Below are positions 4,909 through 5,883 of a stretch of DNA of 5,883 nt, in pieces. Origin of the DNA: Bacteroidales bacterium UBA4073. Its GTDB lineage: Bacteria; Bacteroidota; Bacteroidia; Bacteroidales; Tenuifilaceae. Location: positions 5,158 to 11,040 of the forward strand of contig DFYV01000099.1 of NCBI GenBank assembly GCA_002383425.1, written 5' to 3'. How positions within the stretch are numbered: the first letter of the stretch is position 1; each line of letters starts with the position of its first letter. The notes under the pieces were generated by a model, which was given only the letters and a program-made list of their open reading frames with translations, ran no database searches and was not told where the DNA came from. Both the position numbers and the translations under genes were made by a program.

Positions 4909-5781
4909 TTAAATAGTCACCGAAACAGTATATGATTTTGGTCCGCAGTAAACAGCAACCACGAGATCGGCTCTCCCTATAATAAAATCATCACAGGGTA
5001 TTGTTTTTAATTTTTCCTCTAAATCAGAAAAAGCCTCTTTATTATCTCCAAACCCGATTATATTTAATCTTTTAATGACGGTTGCCGATTTTTCAGCCAT
5101 TTTAGCTTTTATTAACTCGATAATTAGTGAATTTACTTGTTTGAAAGTTCTACCTTTTCCAAGCGGAACGATTTGACCATCTTTATCATCGCCCATCAGT
5201 CCGAGAATTGGAGTAATACGCAAAACCGACCCCATCAATGCTTTTGCTTTTCCAATTCTGCCTCCTCTATAAACATAGTTCAGGTCTGCTACAACAAAAT
5301 AGCTAAAGGTATTTTGAACAACCTCCTGTGATAATTTGACAATATCATCCATGTTGTTATTCTTTTTAATTATATCAACAACTCCCAGGAGAACGTTTCC
5401 TACACCTGCCATAACTTGCCGGCTGTCAATATTGATAATCGGAATAGTATTTTCATACATTTCCTTTACGCTATTGGCAATAGCAAAGGTTGCTGCTGAC
5501 ATTACACTGCTCATCACGACATGAATTATCAGGTCATATTTATCTTTGTTTTTTTCAACTATATCAATAAGCTCTCCTTTAACAATTGAAGTTGATTTAG
5601 CAACAACATTTTCTTTCAGATACTTTTCATTTAGCCATTGTGCAGTGTATTCGTTACTTTCGCGATATTCTTTACCGTCAACCACGACAGGATATTTTAA
5701 AATTTCGACATCAGGATAATCTATTTGCTCTTTAGAAAGACCAAGATTATCGCCTGTGATAATTAAAACTTTCTTATCCAT
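4909..5781 (-). CDS. DegV family fatty-acid-binding protein (FakB-like)
   Basis: A 290-residue cytosolic protein of the DegV/FakB family, which binds one fatty acid and presents it to the kinase FakA for phosphorylation. Visible family landmarks are 'KSTSIVKGEL' (62-71) at the TSQPS position, 'VMSSVMSAATFAIA' (89-102) at the SSxLSGTYxSA loop, 'INIDSRQVMAGVGN' (116-129), and the strong 'YRGGRIGKAKALMG' (171-184) followed by 'LRITPILG' and 'LGKGRTFKQV'. Near the C-terminus 'VVAVYCGPKS' (274-283) aligns with the usual HxGPGA region, but the His that contacts the fatty-acid carboxylate is absent and Tyr or Cys stands there. Ligand preference may therefore differ. The length is typical. It starts 19 nt after the FakA-like gene and ends 11 nt before plsY, which fits a fatty-acid activation operon. 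I leave the symbol empty because the number of fakB paralogues is unknown. Confidence 0.9.
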   Translation of the reverse strand: MDKKVLIITGDNLGLSKEQIDYPDVEILKYPVVVDGKEYRESNEYTAQWLNEKYLKENVVAKSTSIVKGELIDIVEKNKDKYDLIIHVVMSSVMSAATFAIANSVKEMYENTIPIINIDSRQVMAGVGNVLLGVVDIIKKNNNMDDIVKLSQEVVQNTFSYFVVADLNYVYRGGRIGKAKALMGSVLRITPILGLMGDDKDGQIVPLGKGRTFKQVNSLIIELIKAKMAEKSATVIKRLNIIGFGDNKEAFSDLEEKLKTIPCDDFIIGRADLVVAVYCGPKSYTVSVTI

Positions 5782-5800
5782 TTTTAAAAATATTTAAAAG

Positions 5801-5883
5801 TTATTCAAAAGTTATATAATAAATATATTGATGTTGCCCACCGTAATATTCCTCAAATTCATAATCGGGAAAAGATTTTTTCA
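5801..5883 (-). CDS. FakA/DAK2-type fatty-acid kinase, C-terminal 26 residues
   Basis: Only the 3' end lies in the window: 26 codons and a TAA stop. The peptide ends 'FEEYYGGQHQYIYYITFE', which has the form of the FakA/YloV C-terminus (…E.YYGGQ..Y.Y..S.E). In that family an N-terminal DAK2-like kinase domain uses ATP to phosphorylate a FakB-bound fatty acid; those parts lie beyond the window. It sits 19 nt upstream of the DegV gene on the same strand, and FakA next to FakB is a common arrangement. The short match leaves some doubt, but frame, terminus and neighbours agree. Confidence 0.72.
   Translation of the reverse strand, partial: KKSFPDYEFEEYYGGQHQYIYYITFE

Noticed and set aside
5137..5524. 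Two plus-strand open frames inside the DegV gene
   Set aside because: Both lie antisense to clear DegV motifs (GGRIG and the SS loop) and show no independent coding evidence.

Overview
This window looks like a chromosomal segment from a member of the Bacteroidota, probably an environmental or anaerobic Bacteroidales-like lineage. The evidence is an AT-rich composition, a 6-bladed beta-propeller lipoprotein with the GxGPxEY signature, a CarboxypepD_reg-like exported protein, no Shine-Dalgarno-like leaders, and one close match to the Bacteroidota promoter consensus (TTTG, 19 nt, TAnnTTTG). I cannot name the species. All recognisable genes are on the minus strand, so transcription runs from high to low coordinates.

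Right part (4268-5883): a compact lipid operon. The last 26 codons of a probable FakA/DAK2 fatty-acid kinase run in from the window edge. A DegV/FakB-type fatty-acid-binding protein follows after 19 nt, and a PlsY-type acyltransferase 11 nt after that. Together they fit a route in which FakB presents a fatty acid to FakA, FakA makes acyl-phosphate, and PlsY transfers the acyl group to glycerol-3-phosphate. FakB and PlsY both lack residues that are usually conserved, so the acceptor or ligand may differ.

Middle (3605-4267): about 660 nt without a gene, and much of it is not ordinary spacer. It holds one copy of a 104-bp repeat next to plsY whose extra 17-bp unit supplies the plsY stop codon, an AT-rich hairpin, a promoter candidate about 345 nt ahead of the next gene, a G+C-rich segment (about 52% over 3661-3840), and an 82-bp structure resembling an integron attC site that ends 18 nt before the next start codon.

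Centre (716-3604): a four-gene cassette. In order of transcription it encodes a 67-aa exported peptide with two cysteines, a beta-propeller lipoprotein, a membrane-anchored thioredoxin-like protein with CIDC, and an exported protein with an N-terminal CarboxypepD_reg-like domain. The last three genes are separated by 2 nt or overlap. The peptide gene is set apart by 60 nt carrying a strong hairpin. All products appear to be exported or membrane-bound, so this is a cell-envelope peptide system of unknown function and the best candidate here for something undescribed.

Left part (1-715): a non-coding patchwork. Two 84-bp direct repeats flank a block of 7-bp tandem repeats. The second copy of the 104-bp repeat comes next, then a degenerate repeat. 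The 104-bp repeats therefore bracket the four-gene cassette.
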